DNA of 64,000 nucleotides from an uncultured Sphingomonas sp. (GCF_913062585.1 NZ_CAJXWX010000008.1:62001-126000); one strand, 5' to 3'; shown: positions 17,909 to 27,913, numbered from the stretch's first letter. Program-made: numbers and translations. Notes: generated by a model not told the origin, from the sequence alone.

Positions 17909-20900
17909 TCAGGCCGCCTGAGCGACCTGGTCTCTTCCGTTGCGTTTGGCGTGGTATAGCGCGCTGTCGGCCCGACGGATCATCGCCCCGACATCCTCGC
18001 CCGGCTGCCACTCGGCCACGCCGCCGCTGAACGTCACCGGGACGATCCGGTCGCCCACCCTGAAGGGGCTCGACGCGACATCGTGGCGTAGCCGGTCGAC
18101 GATCGCCATGGCGTTCTCCAGCGTCGTGCCAGGCAGCAGGATCGCGATTTCCTCGCCACCATAGCGGGCGAGTGTGTCGCCGACGCGGACCCCCTGCTGA
18201 AGCCGGGCCGAGAGCTGGACCAGCACTTCGTCACCCGTGCTATGACCGAAACGATCGTTGATCCGCTTGAAGTGATCGACGTCCAGCAGCGCGAAGGCGA
18301 AGCGTTCCTCCTCCGCGATCGCCCGCTCCCGCAGGGCCTCGACCTCGTTCATCAGTGTGCGGCGATTGGCGAGGCCCGTCAGGGGATCGGTGCTGGCCAG
18401 CCGGTCGAGCTGCGCGTTCGCGGCACGCAATTCCTGCGTTCGTTCGGCCACCATCGTCTCCAGCATCCGCGCCCGACGACGCATGACGGTGGTCACCAGC
18501 CAGACCAGACCAGCCAGCGCGAGCATGACCACAAGCACCATCGCGATGCGCGCGGGCCAGGTCTCATACCATTGCGGCTCGACCGTGATGCGGATGCGGC
18601 GGGTGATCGTGCGCGACGCCAGGCCCGGTATGTCCGCGCGCAGATCGAGCCAGTAGCTGCCGACGGGCAGGTTCGTATAGGTGGCACTCGCGGGTGTCCC
18701 GGCCGGGACCGTCATCCAGTTCCGATCGAACCCGTCCAGGCGGTAGCCATAGCGAATGTCCTCGGGCGCATTATAATCGGTCAGCGCAAAGTCGACCCGC
18801 AACGTCTGGCCATCGCGTTCGAGAGAGAGGAGCGGCGCCGTCGGGTCGATGGGCAGCGCATGACCGTCGATATCCGCCGCGCTGACGATCAACTGCACCT
18901 GCCTGCCATGAGCGGCGCGGCCCAGCAGCAGGTCGGGTTGCAGAACCATGAGGCCATCGGGCGATCCGAACAGCAGCGAGCCGTCGGGCAGGCGAGCCGC
19001 CGCCAACTGGTTGAACGCATTCATGCTCAGCCCGTCGCGCTGGCTCATCGTGCGAACCTGGCGTCCGGAACAGTCTATGACGGAGATACCGCCTGCGCTC
19101 GCCGCCCAGATCCGCCGCCGGCCATCCATCATCAGCGCCGCGACATTGTCGCCCGCCAGGCCGTCCGCCTCGGTGATCGCCTGGAAGCGCCAGCCGCCCG
19201 GCGCCGCCCGCCCGAAAGCGACGCCGCCATAGGTTCCGACCCAGATGTCCGGTCCGTCCGGGACGATCGAGCCGGCATAGTCCTGGGGCAGCTTGGCCGA
19301 TCCCGCCGACCGGCTGGAAAAGGTCGTGAAGCGGCCGGTCCGAAGATCGAACTTGGCCACCCCTGCGGGGGAGCCGATCAGCGCCGATGTCGGCGAGCGC
19401 ACGATGATGTTGATGACCTCGTTATTGGGCAGGCTTTGCCCGTCTGCGTCGTCATGCTGGAAATGCCAGACGCGGCCATCCGCCTTTCGACGAACGAACA
19501 GGCCCTTATAGGTCCCGATCAACAGGGAATCCGGGGTTTCGGCCAGCGAGATGACCGGCAGGTCGCCCAGGCCCGGCACGTCGATGGTGTGTTGCTCCAA
19601 GGTCACAGGATTGATGGCCAGCACGCCGCGCGCGCCGATCAGGATCGAACCGTCGGCGGCATCCAGCAGCGCCTTGATATCCTGGCCGACATGCCGATCC
19701 CGCAGCGTCACACGGCGCACCTCGCCGTGTGGGCGATCCAGGACGTCCAGGGTGCCGTTGCTCATGCCCAGCCAGATCAGCCCGCGCCGATCGACCAGGA
19801 TCCCGCGAACATTGTCGTCCGACAGCGACATGTGCGGGTTCGGCATGGCGGAGCCGATGCGCAACACGCCGCCGCCCGGCCCCAGCGTTCGGGCCGCGCC
19901 CATCTCGGTCGCGGCCCAGATGCCGCCCGAACCGTCCAGCGCCAGCGAGCGGACCGTATCACCGGGCAGCGAGAGCGGGTTGGCCGCAAGGCGCCGGACC
20001 GACATGGCGGCGAAGTTGCGCGCCGGGTCGACCAGGACGATTCCCATGCCGTCCGTTGCGAACCACAGGCGACCATGGCCATCCTCCAGCATCGAGCGGA
20101 TCGTCCGGTGGCCGACCAATGGCGAGGCGCCTGCGAGCGCCGGCAATTGCGTAAAGCGCGGCCGGTCGCCCCGCTCGGTCGCCATGTAGATCCCGTCCGA
20201 CCCCGTCCCCACCCATAATCGGCCGCGTCGATCGCGCAGGATCGCCCAGACGTCGTGGACTCCGCCATCGCGTGCGAAACGTACCGGCTCGAACCGATTC
20301 TGGCCGGGACGGCGGACCCAGAGGCCCTGGTCGGCTCCGGCCCAAAGCGTACCGTCGGCATCGTAGCGCACGGAAAACACGACCTGATTATGGCCGTCCG
20401 CATCGCGCAACGCCTGCGCCGCCATCGAAGCGACCCGGTCGGTCGCGGCGATATAGTGGTGAACGCCCGCGTCCGTCGCGATATAGGCACCGCCCGCGCC
20501 ATCGGGCGTGAAGCCGAAAATGCGCGATCCGATACGATGTCCGTCGCTCTTCAAGCGCAGGAATCTCCCCGTCTTCGGTTCGTAGCGCGCCAGCCCGCCG
20601 ACATTGGTCCCGATCAGCAGGCCACCATCGGGCAAGGCCAGCAGCGACCGGACATAATTGTCGGGCAGCGAATTGGCGTCGGACAATCTCTGCTTGAAAT
20701 TCCGCACCCGCTGGCCGTCATAGCGGGTCAAGCCACCGCGCGTCCCGATCCACATGGTGCCGTCCTTGGCGCACGCCATCGCGGTGGTCGTGACGTGCGG
20801 AAGCCCCAGCGTGTCCCCCAGACCGGAGAAGGTCACCCATTGCCATGCCGCCCATGGATCGCTTCGCTCTGCCCTGACCCCAGCGGGCAGGATGGACAGG

Positions 20901-20944
20901 AGAAGCAGGAGGGCCGCGGCGCCCAAGGATCGAAATTGTCTCAA
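17909..20944 (-). CDS. Beta-propeller sensor diguanylate cyclase
   Basis: A 1011-residue membrane sensor that should make c-di-GMP. It has a signal peptide (LGAAALLLLLSILPAGVRA), two-component-regulator propeller repeats to about residue 680 (for example GTMWIGTRGGLTRYDG, GRLWVGTGSDGIY), a Y_Y_Y domain (ITVEPQWYETWPARI at its end), one membrane helix (MVLVVMLALAGLVWLVTTVM), a coiled coil and a C-terminal GGDEF domain. The signature reads GGEEI rather than GGDEF/GGEEF. The start is TTG 20944, chosen because it gives a clean signal peptide. The ligand is probably periplasmic, as in hybrid two-component sensors of polysaccharide use, but here it is unknown. Confidence 0.9.
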   Translation of the reverse strand: MRQFRSLGAAALLLLLSILPAGVRAERSDPWAAWQWVTFSGLGDTLGLPHVTTTAMACAKDGTMWIGTRGGLTRYDGQRVRNFKQRLSDANSLPDNYVRSLLALPDGGLLIGTNVGGLARYEPKTGRFLRLKSDGHRIGSRIFGFTPDGAGGAYIATDAGVHHYIAATDRVASMAAQALRDADGHNQVVFSVRYDADGTLWAGADQGLWVRRPGQNRFEPVRFARDGGVHDVWAILRDRRGRLWVGTGSDGIYMATERGDRPRFTQLPALAGASPLVGHRTIRSMLEDGHGRLWFATDGMGIVLVDPARNFAAMSVRRLAANPLSLPGDTVRSLALDGSGGIWAATEMGAARTLGPGGGVLRIGSAMPNPHMSLSDDNVRGILVDRRGLIWLGMSNGTLDVLDRPHGEVRRVTLRDRHVGQDIKALLDAADGSILIGARGVLAINPVTLEQHTIDVPGLGDLPVISLAETPDSLLIGTYKGLFVRRKADGRVWHFQHDDADGQSLPNNEVINIIVRSPTSALIGSPAGVAKFDLRTGRFTTFSSRSAGSAKLPQDYAGSIVPDGPDIWVGTYGGVAFGRAAPGGWRFQAITEADGLAGDNVAALMMDGRRRIWAASAGGISVIDCSGRQVRTMSQRDGLSMNAFNQLAAARLPDGSLLFGSPDGLMVLQPDLLLGRAAHGRQVQLIVSAADIDGHALPIDPTAPLLSLERDGQTLRVDFALTDYNAPEDIRYGYRLDGFDRNWMTVPAGTPASATYTNLPVGSYWLDLRADIPGLASRTITRRIRITVEPQWYETWPARIAMVLVVMLALAGLVWLVTTVMRRRARMLETMVAERTQELRAANAQLDRLASTDPLTGLANRRTLMNEVEALRERAIAEEERFAFALLDVDHFKRINDRFGHSTGDEVLVQLSARLQQGVRVGDTLARYGGEEIAILLPGTTLENAMAIVDRLRHDVASSPFRVGDRIVPVTFSGGVAEWQPGEDVGAMIRRADSALYHAKRNGRDQVAQAA

Positions 20945-21103
20945 GCCGATATCCCGCGCCGATATCTACGGCCGACAATCTAAAAGGATGTTAATCCGCT
21001 CGGAAAGTGGCGCAGAGTTACCAAGGGCTTGACGAAAGGCAAGTGTTCCTGTTTTGTTTTTGGGCTCGCAAGTGGCGGGCGATAGGATCGCTATAGGCTC
21101 CCG

Positions 21104-22222
21104 GTGCGCCACCCCTCCCCTTCGCCCGATGCCGGACCGCTGCCGGAAACCCGCAAGATCATCCATGTCGACATGGACGCCTTCTATGCCTCAGTCGAAC
21201 AGCGCGACGATCCCGCCTTGCAGCGGCGCCCCGTTGCGGTCGGGGGATCGCGGGCGCGCGGCGTCGTCGCGGCGGCCAGTTATGAGGCGCGGGCATTCGG
21301 TGTCCGATCGGCCATGCCCTCCGTCACTGCAGCCAGACGATGCCCGGACCTGGTCTTCGTCCCGCCCCGGTTCGATGTCTATCGCGAGGTTTCGCAACAG
21401 ATCCGCACCATCTTTACCCGCTATACGGACCTGATCGAGCCCTTGTCCCTGGACGAGGCCTATCTGGACGTGACCCAGGACCGCGCGGCGCTCGGCTCCG
21501 CCACTGCGATCGCGTCGGCGATCCGGACCGCGATCAAGGCGGAAACCGGGCTGACCGCCTCGGCCGGTGTCAGCTACAACAAGTTCATCGCCAAGCTCGC
21601 CTCGGACCAGAACAAGCCGGACGGGCTGTGCGTCATCCCGCCCGCGCTGGGCGCGGCCTTCGTCGCGAGTCTGCCGGTCAAGCGCTTCCACGGTGTCGGC
21701 CCCGTGACCGCCCGCAAGATGGAGGCGCTGGGCATATTGACGGGCCAGGACCTACGCGATCAACCTCTGGCGTTTCTTCAGCGGCATTTTGGCAGCTATG
21801 CCGATTATCTTTACGGTGCGGCACGCGGCATTGATCATCGCCCGGTCCGGGCGCATCGGGTCGCCAAGTCGATCGGGGCGGAGCGGACCTTCGAGCACGA
21901 CCTGTCGGATCGCGATGCCCTGCTCGGCGCGCTGGACCGGGTGGTGGACGCGGCCTGGACCCGAATCGAGCGCAGCGGGGTCTCAGGTCGCACCGTCACC
22001 CTGAAGCTACGTCACAGCGATTTCCGGACCATCACTCGCGCCCGCTCGCTCGGCCAGTCGGTCGGCGACCGGGCACAGTTCCTGGCGATCGGGATCGAGC
22101 TGCTCGACCAGCAATTGCCGGTCGAACGCGGCGTCCGGCTTCTGGGCCTGACCCTGTCCGGCCTGACCGATGACGGAGAGGGGCGCGAAGGTGAACCCGA
22201 CCAGGCCGAACTGCCGCTCTGA
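21104..22222 (+). CDS. dinB: DNA polymerase IV (Y-family)
   Basis: Translesion polymerase of 372 residues. Catalytic motifs are VDMDAFYASVE and SLDEAYLDVT, plus SAGVSYNKFIAKLASD, the HhH stretch FHGVGPVTARKMEALGI and a little-finger domain. The GTG start gives a 23-residue lead before the first conserved motif; no better ATG exists before it. It lacks a recognisable canonical C-terminal clamp-binding motif, although the end GEREGEPDQAELPL-type tail (QAELPL) is a plausible weak beta-clamp site. Stands alone. Confidence 0.93.
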   Translation: MRHPSPSPDAGPLPETRKIIHVDMDAFYASVEQRDDPALQRRPVAVGGSRARGVVAAASYEARAFGVRSAMPSVTAARRCPDLVFVPPRFDVYREVSQQIRTIFTRYTDLIEPLSLDEAYLDVTQDRAALGSATAIASAIRTAIKAETGLTASAGVSYNKFIAKLASDQNKPDGLCVIPPALGAAFVASLPVKRFHGVGPVTARKMEALGILTGQDLRDQPLAFLQRHFGSYADYLYGAARGIDHRPVRAHRVAKSIGAERTFEHDLSDRDALLGALDRVVDAAWTRIERSGVSGRTVTLKLRHSDFRTITRARSLGQSVGDRAQFLAIGIELLDQQLPVERGVRLLGLTLSGLTDDGEGREGEPDQAELPL

Positions 22223-22234
22223 GCGGCAAAAGGT

Positions 22235-24067
22235 TCAGGCGGCGAGTTCACCGACCGACGCCACGGGATCTGGGTCGGCATCCAGCGTAAGGATCGCCAC
22301 CGCGCCAGTGCCCTGCCCCGCGCTGCGCAGTTCCAGCACGCCGCCCATCGCCGCCATCGAATTGGCGCACCAATGAAGACCCAGCCCTCCCGATTTTTCG
22401 GTGCGGGTCGAAAAGCCGGGCTGGAACAGCCGCGTCGACAGGGCGGGTTCGAAGCCTTCGCCATCGTCGATGATCCGGACCGATAGGCGTCCGCCCGTGG
22501 GCGGCAGCAGTTCGACCGCGATGGTGCCGTGATCGCGCCCCGTCGCGACGATCGCTTCGACCGCATTGGAAAAGAGATTGCCGATCACCTGGCTCAGGAT
22601 GACGCGATTGGCTAGCACGGGGGCGGGTTCGGCCGGAAAGCTGAACCCGATCGAGACCGACTGCGCATAGCGCGCGATCGTGGCGTTGCGCGCGACGATG
22701 TCGGTCACGTCGCACCGTTCGCGGGGCGGACGCTCATGAGCGCGGGCCTGTTGCGCGCCGATGATCTCCAGCGTCTGGCGCATCGCGTCACGCCCGACCT
22801 CCAGCTGCTGGCGAACCGCATCGCGGGCCACGGCATCGGCGTCGATCGCAGTAGCGACGAACGCGACCAGCTTGGCACGGCGCGCTGCGTCGATATCGTC
22901 GCGCCGCAGCTCCGCCAAGGCGCGATCCAGCAACTGCCGGTCGGCCACGGGCATCGGCCCGACACCGTGGCTCAGGATCGTGCTGAGCGGCGCCAGAGCG
23001 TTGCGGACATTATGGAGCACGGCCACCGCGCTTTCCGAGCGCCCCAGCGCGAAGCTCTGTATCTCATTCTGCTCGCGCAGATCCTTCAGCTGGTTCAGCA
23101 TCGCGTTGAAGCTGCGCCCCAGCGACCCGAATTCGTCGACGCGCGAGCCTTCGTCCTCGAACGGCAATAGCGCGCCGGAGGCCCGCACGCGCTCCATATG
23201 GCGCTCCACCCGGTCGAGCGGGGCCAGGACGAAAGCGGCCACGGCGCGCCGTACCATCAGCAGCAGGAAGACCAGCAACAGGATCGACCCCGCCACCGCC
23301 AGCATCAATACGCGGCGGCCGAGCAGGACGACCTCGCGCGAAACCCGGAACCCGGCCGTGGCGACCGGGGCGCCATCGGCACCTCGCATCGGGACCGCGA
23401 TCTCTATGGCACCCGATTGCTTGCGGATCGCATCGCCCTGCCCCTCGGGCGGGCGCGTGATATGCGCAGCCTTGCCCAGCAGGGCCGACAGATGCCCGGC
23501 GGTCAATCGCTGCATCACCGCGACATAGCCGGTCGTGTGCCCCCGTGGGTCCGTGATCCGCGCCATGCCGACGGCCATGACGCCAGCCCCGTCGGGGAGA
23601 TAGAAATGGGTGGACCGCCCATCCTTCAGCGGCTTTTGCAGATCGACGGCATTCAGCCCCTGGGCCAATGCCGTGCGGGACGGATCGGTGTAGGACCGCA
23701 CCCGTACGTCCCAGCCGCTGTCCGACACGGCACGATAGGCTACGGCATCGACCCTATGGGCGGAAAACAGCAGTTGCGATAAAGGGACAGGCGCCGATGT
23801 CGGCAGGGTTCGCGCGGTGTCCGCATGTTCGCGGGCGATGATCTCGGCCCCCGCCGCGAACTCGGCCAGTGCGGCATGGGCGCGGTGGCGATAGGCCACG
23901 GTCGCACGATCTTCGAGTTCGGCAAAGCTCGGCGAGATGACGAGCGCCAGCAGCGCCGCCAACGCGATCGCCCCGCCGACCCCGGTGATGGTCAGCACCG
24001 ACACCATCGTATCGCGCAGCGATCGCGGGCGGACCCGCGCGCCGAACCACGCCCGTAAGCCCTTCAT
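22235..24067 (-). CDS. Membrane sensor histidine kinase with HNVRNAL H-box
   Basis: A 610-residue sensor: membrane helix at about 20-48 (VSVLTITGVGGAIALAALLA), periplasmic domain, second helix (VLMLAVAGSILLLVFLLLMV), HAMP-like linker (LAPLDRVERHMERV), non-canonical H-box AVLHNVRNALAPLSTIL and an ATPase with NLFSNAVEAI, DDGEGFEP and GGLGLHW. It starts 5 bases after the stop of the REC-GGDEF-EAL gene on the same strand, so the pair is likely one operon, and the kinase probably phosphorylates that regulator's receiver domain. Confidence 0.88.
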   Translation of the reverse strand: MKGLRAWFGARVRPRSLRDTMVSVLTITGVGGAIALAALLALVISPSFAELEDRATVAYRHRAHAALAEFAAGAEIIAREHADTARTLPTSAPVPLSQLLFSAHRVDAVAYRAVSDSGWDVRVRSYTDPSRTALAQGLNAVDLQKPLKDGRSTHFYLPDGAGVMAVGMARITDPRGHTTGYVAVMQRLTAGHLSALLGKAAHITRPPEGQGDAIRKQSGAIEIAVPMRGADGAPVATAGFRVSREVVLLGRRVLMLAVAGSILLLVFLLLMVRRAVAAFVLAPLDRVERHMERVRASGALLPFEDEGSRVDEFGSLGRSFNAMLNQLKDLREQNEIQSFALGRSESAVAVLHNVRNALAPLSTILSHGVGPMPVADRQLLDRALAELRRDDIDAARRAKLVAFVATAIDADAVARDAVRQQLEVGRDAMRQTLEIIGAQQARAHERPPRERCDVTDIVARNATIARYAQSVSIGFSFPAEPAPVLANRVILSQVIGNLFSNAVEAIVATGRDHGTIAVELLPPTGGRLSVRIIDDGEGFEPALSTRLFQPGFSTRTEKSGGLGLHWCANSMAAMGGVLELRSAGQGTGAVAILTLDADPDPVASVGELAA

Positions 24068-24072
24068 GTCGG

Positions 24073-25974
24073 TCAGCGCCGAACGCTCGCGACCATGGGC
24101 CTGTCAAAGACTTCGGCACCCGGCAGCGCCATGTAATGCTGATCCGCCAAGGCCTGCGCTTCGGCCGCAGGCACCGGGCGGGAGAAAAGATAGCCCTGCA
24201 AATGGCTTGCGCCGGCGACCCGGAGGGCCTGTGCCTGCGCCTCGGTCTCGACACCCTCGGCCACGACCCCCAGTCCCAGCGCACGCCCGAGATGGATGAT
24301 CGAGTGGACGATTGCGGCCGATTCGCGCTCCCGGCCCATGCCGTCGATGAAGCTGCGGTCGATTTTGAGGCAGTCGAGCGCGAATTTGCGGATATTGTAC
24401 AGGCTGGAATAGCCGGTCCCGAAATCGTCGAGCGCGATCCGGAAGCCCAGGCCGCGCAGCTCGCAAAGCGTGGCCGCGGCGCGCTCGGCATCGTCGAAGA
24501 TCGCGGTTTCGGTGATTTCGATCTGCACCCGGGCCGGATCGACCCCCGCCCGCGAGACGCTGTCCATCACATGGGCGACGAAATGCGACCGGCGAAACTG
24601 GATCGGGCTGAAATTGACCGACACATATTGGCCGGGCCAGCGCTTCACCTCGGCCAGCGCCTGGTCGAGAATCCAGTCGCCCAGTTCGTGGATCAAGTGG
24701 GCTTCCTCGGCGATCGGAATGAAGATGGCCGGGTTGATCGGCCCGCGATCCTTCCGGTTCCAGCGGACCAGCGCCTCGAAACCGACGATCTCGAGATCGC
24801 CACGCCCGACGATCGGCTGATAGACCAGGCTCAACTCGTCCTTCGCAATGGCCTCGGCCAGGCCGGCCTCGATTTCGCGACGGACGCGGACGCCTTCGTC
24901 CATGCTCGCATCGAACACACGCGCCACCCCGCGCCCCGCCCGCTTGGCTTCGTTCAGCGCCATGTCCGCCTGGCGAACCAGATCGGTGGGGTCGCGCTCG
25001 CTCCGATCGCCACGCATCACCAGCCCGCAGGACGCGCCGCAACGGACCGCGTGGCCCAGTATCTGGAAACTGTCGGCACAGGCCGTCACCACGGCGTTGC
25101 AGGCGGCCACCGCTTCGGCTTCGGTCTCGACATCGAAGACCATGCCGAATTCGTCGCCGCCCAGTCGGGCGACCAAGGTTGCCTCCGGCGCCGTCCGCTG
25201 GATGGTCGCGCACACCGTCCGGATCAGTTCGTCGCCAGCCATATGGCCCAGCGTATCGTTGACCTGCTTGAACCGGTCGAGGTCGAGCATGCAGACGGCG
25301 AACGATCCCGGCCGCCGTCCGCGCTCCTGCAGGCCGCGCAGGAAGGCGACACGATTCGGCGCATCGGTCAGCGCGTCGTGCATCGCGATATGCATCGCGC
25401 GGCTTTCATTGGCTTCCAGCTCGGCGCTCTTCTGCTCCAGCGTCACGACCTGCGCGGCGAGAAGCGCCCGTGCCGCCGTCAGTTCGCGATCATTGTCCCA
25501 GCGACGGCACAGCGCGAGCGCCATTTGCGAGATTTCGGCGACCTCGAACGGCTTGGCGATATAGAAGATCTTGTCCGCCGGTCCCGCGACCCTGCCGATC
25601 TCGACCGGCGAGAAATCGGAATAGCCGGTGACGATGACCAGATGGATATGGGGGTCGAGCGCTCGGATCCGCCGCGCCGTTTCGCAACCGTCGATGCCAG
25701 GGGGCATCCGGATGTCGATAAACGCCACGGCAAAGGGATTGCCGTCCGCCAGGGCCTGTTCGACCGCCTGCACCGCATCGAGGCCCTGAAAGCAATGATG
25801 CGGCTGGAACACCATATCGGTGTCCCCGTCGGGACGTCCGTCGGCACCGAACAGATCGGCGGCCATGGCGTCCAAAGTCTGCCGCGCGTCGGTCCGACCG
25901 TGGACGAGCCCGGAGAAACAGAAGGCGTAGCTGTCGTGTACCGCCGGTTCGTCGTCAACGATCAGAATACGCAT
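24073..25974 (-). CDS. REC-GGDEF-EAL c-di-GMP regulator
   Basis: A 633-residue response regulator with both c-di-GMP synthesis and degradation domains. The receiver is ILIVDDEPAVHDSY with Asp in VAFIDIRMPPG and KPFEVAEI. GGDEF has an intact RLGGDEFGMVF. EAL is intact: GFEALVRW, SVNFSPIQFRR, EITETAIF, LDDFGTGYSSL, LKIDRSFIDG and VVAEGVETEAQ. The receiver carries an insertion (about residues 30-65) between its first strand and the Asp. First gene of an operon with the downstream histidine kinase. A long imperfect hairpin sits directly before its ATG. Confidence 0.92.
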   Translation of the reverse strand: MRILIVDDEPAVHDSYAFCFSGLVHGRTDARQTLDAMAADLFGADGRPDGDTDMVFQPHHCFQGLDAVQAVEQALADGNPFAVAFIDIRMPPGIDGCETARRIRALDPHIHLVIVTGYSDFSPVEIGRVAGPADKIFYIAKPFEVAEISQMALALCRRWDNDRELTAARALLAAQVVTLEQKSAELEANESRAMHIAMHDALTDAPNRVAFLRGLQERGRRPGSFAVCMLDLDRFKQVNDTLGHMAGDELIRTVCATIQRTAPEATLVARLGGDEFGMVFDVETEAEAVAACNAVVTACADSFQILGHAVRCGASCGLVMRGDRSERDPTDLVRQADMALNEAKRAGRGVARVFDASMDEGVRVRREIEAGLAEAIAKDELSLVYQPIVGRGDLEIVGFEALVRWNRKDRGPINPAIFIPIAEEAHLIHELGDWILDQALAEVKRWPGQYVSVNFSPIQFRRSHFVAHVMDSVSRAGVDPARVQIEITETAIFDDAERAAATLCELRGLGFRIALDDFGTGYSSLYNIRKFALDCLKIDRSFIDGMGRERESAAIVHSIIHLGRALGLGVVAEGVETEAQAQALRVAGASHLQGYLFSRPVPAAEAQALADQHYMALPGAEVFDRPMVASVRR

Positions 25975-25976
25975 CC

Positions 25977-26024
25977 GGTCACCATCATTCCAAGATCATG
26001 CAATCAATGGAGTTGATGGTAACC
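25977..26024 (-). promoter_or_regulatory. Leader hairpin of the REC-GGDEF-EAL gene
   Basis: GGTCACCATCA (25977-25987) is complementary to TGATGGTAACC (26014-26024) with one mismatch. Pairing extends inward through TTCCA/TGGAG with a small bulge, leaving a loop of about 15 bases. The structure abuts the ATG at 25974, covering the region where the ribosome would bind. It could be a regulatory leader or a protein-binding dyad. Confidence 0.45.
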
Positions 26025-26085
26025 AGAGACGCTTAAAGTGACGTAAACGGTCAGGTTCGGGGCATAAGAGCCGCCGATCTGCCGG

Positions 26086-27909
26086 TTATTCGACCGTAAC
26101 GCTCTTCGCCAGATTGCGCGGCTGGTCGACATCGGTGCCCTTGGCGACAGCCACGTGATAGGCGAGCAGCTGCACCGGCACCGCATAGACGATCGGCGCG
26201 ATCAGCGGGTGGACCTTGGGCATGGTGATCGTCGCGATGCAGCCATCGCCCGCCGCCTCGATCCCGTCATAGTCGGAGATCAGGATCACCTTGCCGCCGC
26301 GCGCCTGCACCTCCTGCATGTTCGAGACGGTCTTTTCGAACAATGGGCCGGAGGGCGCGATGACGATAACGGGCACATGCTCGTCGATCAGCGCGATCGG
26401 CCCGTGCTTCATCTCGCCCGCCGCATATCCCTCGGCATGGATATAGCTGATTTCCTTCAGCTTCAGCGCACCTTCCAAGGCAAGCGGATAATCCGTGCCG
26501 CGACCGAGATACAGGACGTCCCGCGCACCTGCGACGGCGCCGGCCATGGCTTCGATCGCTTCGTCATAAGCGAGCGCGCCGTTGATCGCGGCCGGAGCCT
26601 CGGCCAGATGGCGGACGATCTGCTTCTCCTCGTCGGACGACAGCCGCCCCTTGGCCTTGGCGAGATTGGCGGCGAGCGCGGCGAGAACGCTCAACTGGCA
26701 GGTAAAGGCCTTGGTCGAGGCGACGCCGATCTCCGGCCCGGCATGGGTCGGCAGCAGCAGGTCGGCCTCGCGGGCCATCGAGCTGGTGGGCACGTTGACC
26801 ACTGCCGCGATCGTCTGCCCCTCGCTCTTGGCATGGCGCAGTGCCGCCAGCGTGTCGGCGGTTTCGCCCGACTGGCTGATGACGATCATCAGGCCGCCCG
26901 GCTCCATCACCGGCGCGCGGTAGCGAAATTCGGAGGCGACATCGAGGTCGACGGGCACGCGCGCGAACTGCTCGAACCAGTATTTGGCGACCATGCCCGC
27001 ATAGAAGCTGGTGCCGCACGCCACGATCGTCACGCGCTTGATGCCCGACAGGTCGAAATCGGGGATCGGCAGCGCGACCTTGCCCTCCAGCCGCTGGAGA
27101 TACGAGCGCAGCGTCTGGGCGACGACGATCGGCTGCTCGTAGATTTCCTTCTGCATGAAGTGCCGGTGATTGCCCTTGTCGATCAGGGCACCGGTGACGC
27201 CCGACAGGGTGACGGGCCGCTCGACGGGGTTGTTGTCGCGGTCATAGACCTGCGCGCCCTGACGGGTGCACACGACCCAGTCGCCCTCGTCGAGATAGGC
27301 GATGCGCTGGGTCAGCGGGGCGAGCGCCAGCGCGTCGGAGCCCAGATAGGTCTCGTCATCGCCATAGCCGACGACCAGCGGCGAGCCGAGCCGCGCGCCG
27401 ATCAGCATGTCGGGCTGGTCGCGGAACAGGATGGCGAGCGCGAACGCGCCGTGCAGGCGCGGCAGCACCTCGCGGACGGCGGCGACGGGGTCGAGCCCCT
27501 GCTCGACCTTCTCGCTGACCAGATGCGCGACGACTTCGGTGTCGGTCTCGCTGGTGAAGACGCGGCCCCGGCCGATCAGTTCGTCGCGCAGCGCCTTGAA
27601 ATTCTCGATGATGCCGTTGTGGACCACCGCGACATGGTCGGTGGCGTGCGGGTGGGCGTTGTTGGTCGTCGGGCCGCCATGCGTCGCCCAGCGGGTATGG
27701 GCGATGCCGACCGTCCCGGGCAGCGGATGCGCGGCCAGTTCCTTGGCCAGGTTGATCAGCTTGCCCGAGGCCCGGCGGCGTTCGATCGCGCCATGGTCGA
27801 TGGTTGCGATGCCAGCCGAGTCATAGCCGCGATATTCGAGCCGCCGCAGCCCGTCGAGCAGCCGATCGGCGACATCCTCGCCGCCCAGGATTCCCACGAT
27901 ACCGCACAT
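26086..27909 (-). CDS. glmS: Glutamine-fructose-6-phosphate aminotransferase (isomerizing)
   Basis: Makes glucosamine-6-phosphate from fructose-6-phosphate and glutamine, the entry to peptidoglycan and LPS amino sugars. The 607 residues match the family. The glutaminase domain starts with the catalytic Cys (MCGIVGILGG) and has RWATHGGPTTNNAHPH. Two SIS domains follow (ACGTSFYAGMVAKYW, ISQSGETADTLAAL), and the C-terminus ends DQPRNLAKSVTVE. It lies 4 bases after glmU, so both pathway genes share an operon. Confidence 0.97.
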   Translation of the reverse strand: MCGIVGILGGEDVADRLLDGLRRLEYRGYDSAGIATIDHGAIERRRASGKLINLAKELAAHPLPGTVGIAHTRWATHGGPTTNNAHPHATDHVAVVHNGIIENFKALRDELIGRGRVFTSETDTEVVAHLVSEKVEQGLDPVAAVREVLPRLHGAFALAILFRDQPDMLIGARLGSPLVVGYGDDETYLGSDALALAPLTQRIAYLDEGDWVVCTRQGAQVYDRDNNPVERPVTLSGVTGALIDKGNHRHFMQKEIYEQPIVVAQTLRSYLQRLEGKVALPIPDFDLSGIKRVTIVACGTSFYAGMVAKYWFEQFARVPVDLDVASEFRYRAPVMEPGGLMIVISQSGETADTLAALRHAKSEGQTIAAVVNVPTSSMAREADLLLPTHAGPEIGVASTKAFTCQLSVLAALAANLAKAKGRLSSDEEKQIVRHLAEAPAAINGALAYDEAIEAMAGAVAGARDVLYLGRGTDYPLALEGALKLKEISYIHAEGYAAGEMKHGPIALIDEHVPVIVIAPSGPLFEKTVSNMQEVQARGGKVILISDYDGIEAAGDGCIATITMPKVHPLIAPIVYAVPVQLLAYHVAVAKGTDVDQPRNLAKSVTVE

Positions 27910-27913
27910 ACTC

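Noticed and set aside
18242..20218. Long plus-strand open frame opposite the propeller diguanylate cyclase.
   Set aside because: Opposite strand of a gene with strong propeller and GGDEF motifs; the product has no recognisable motif.
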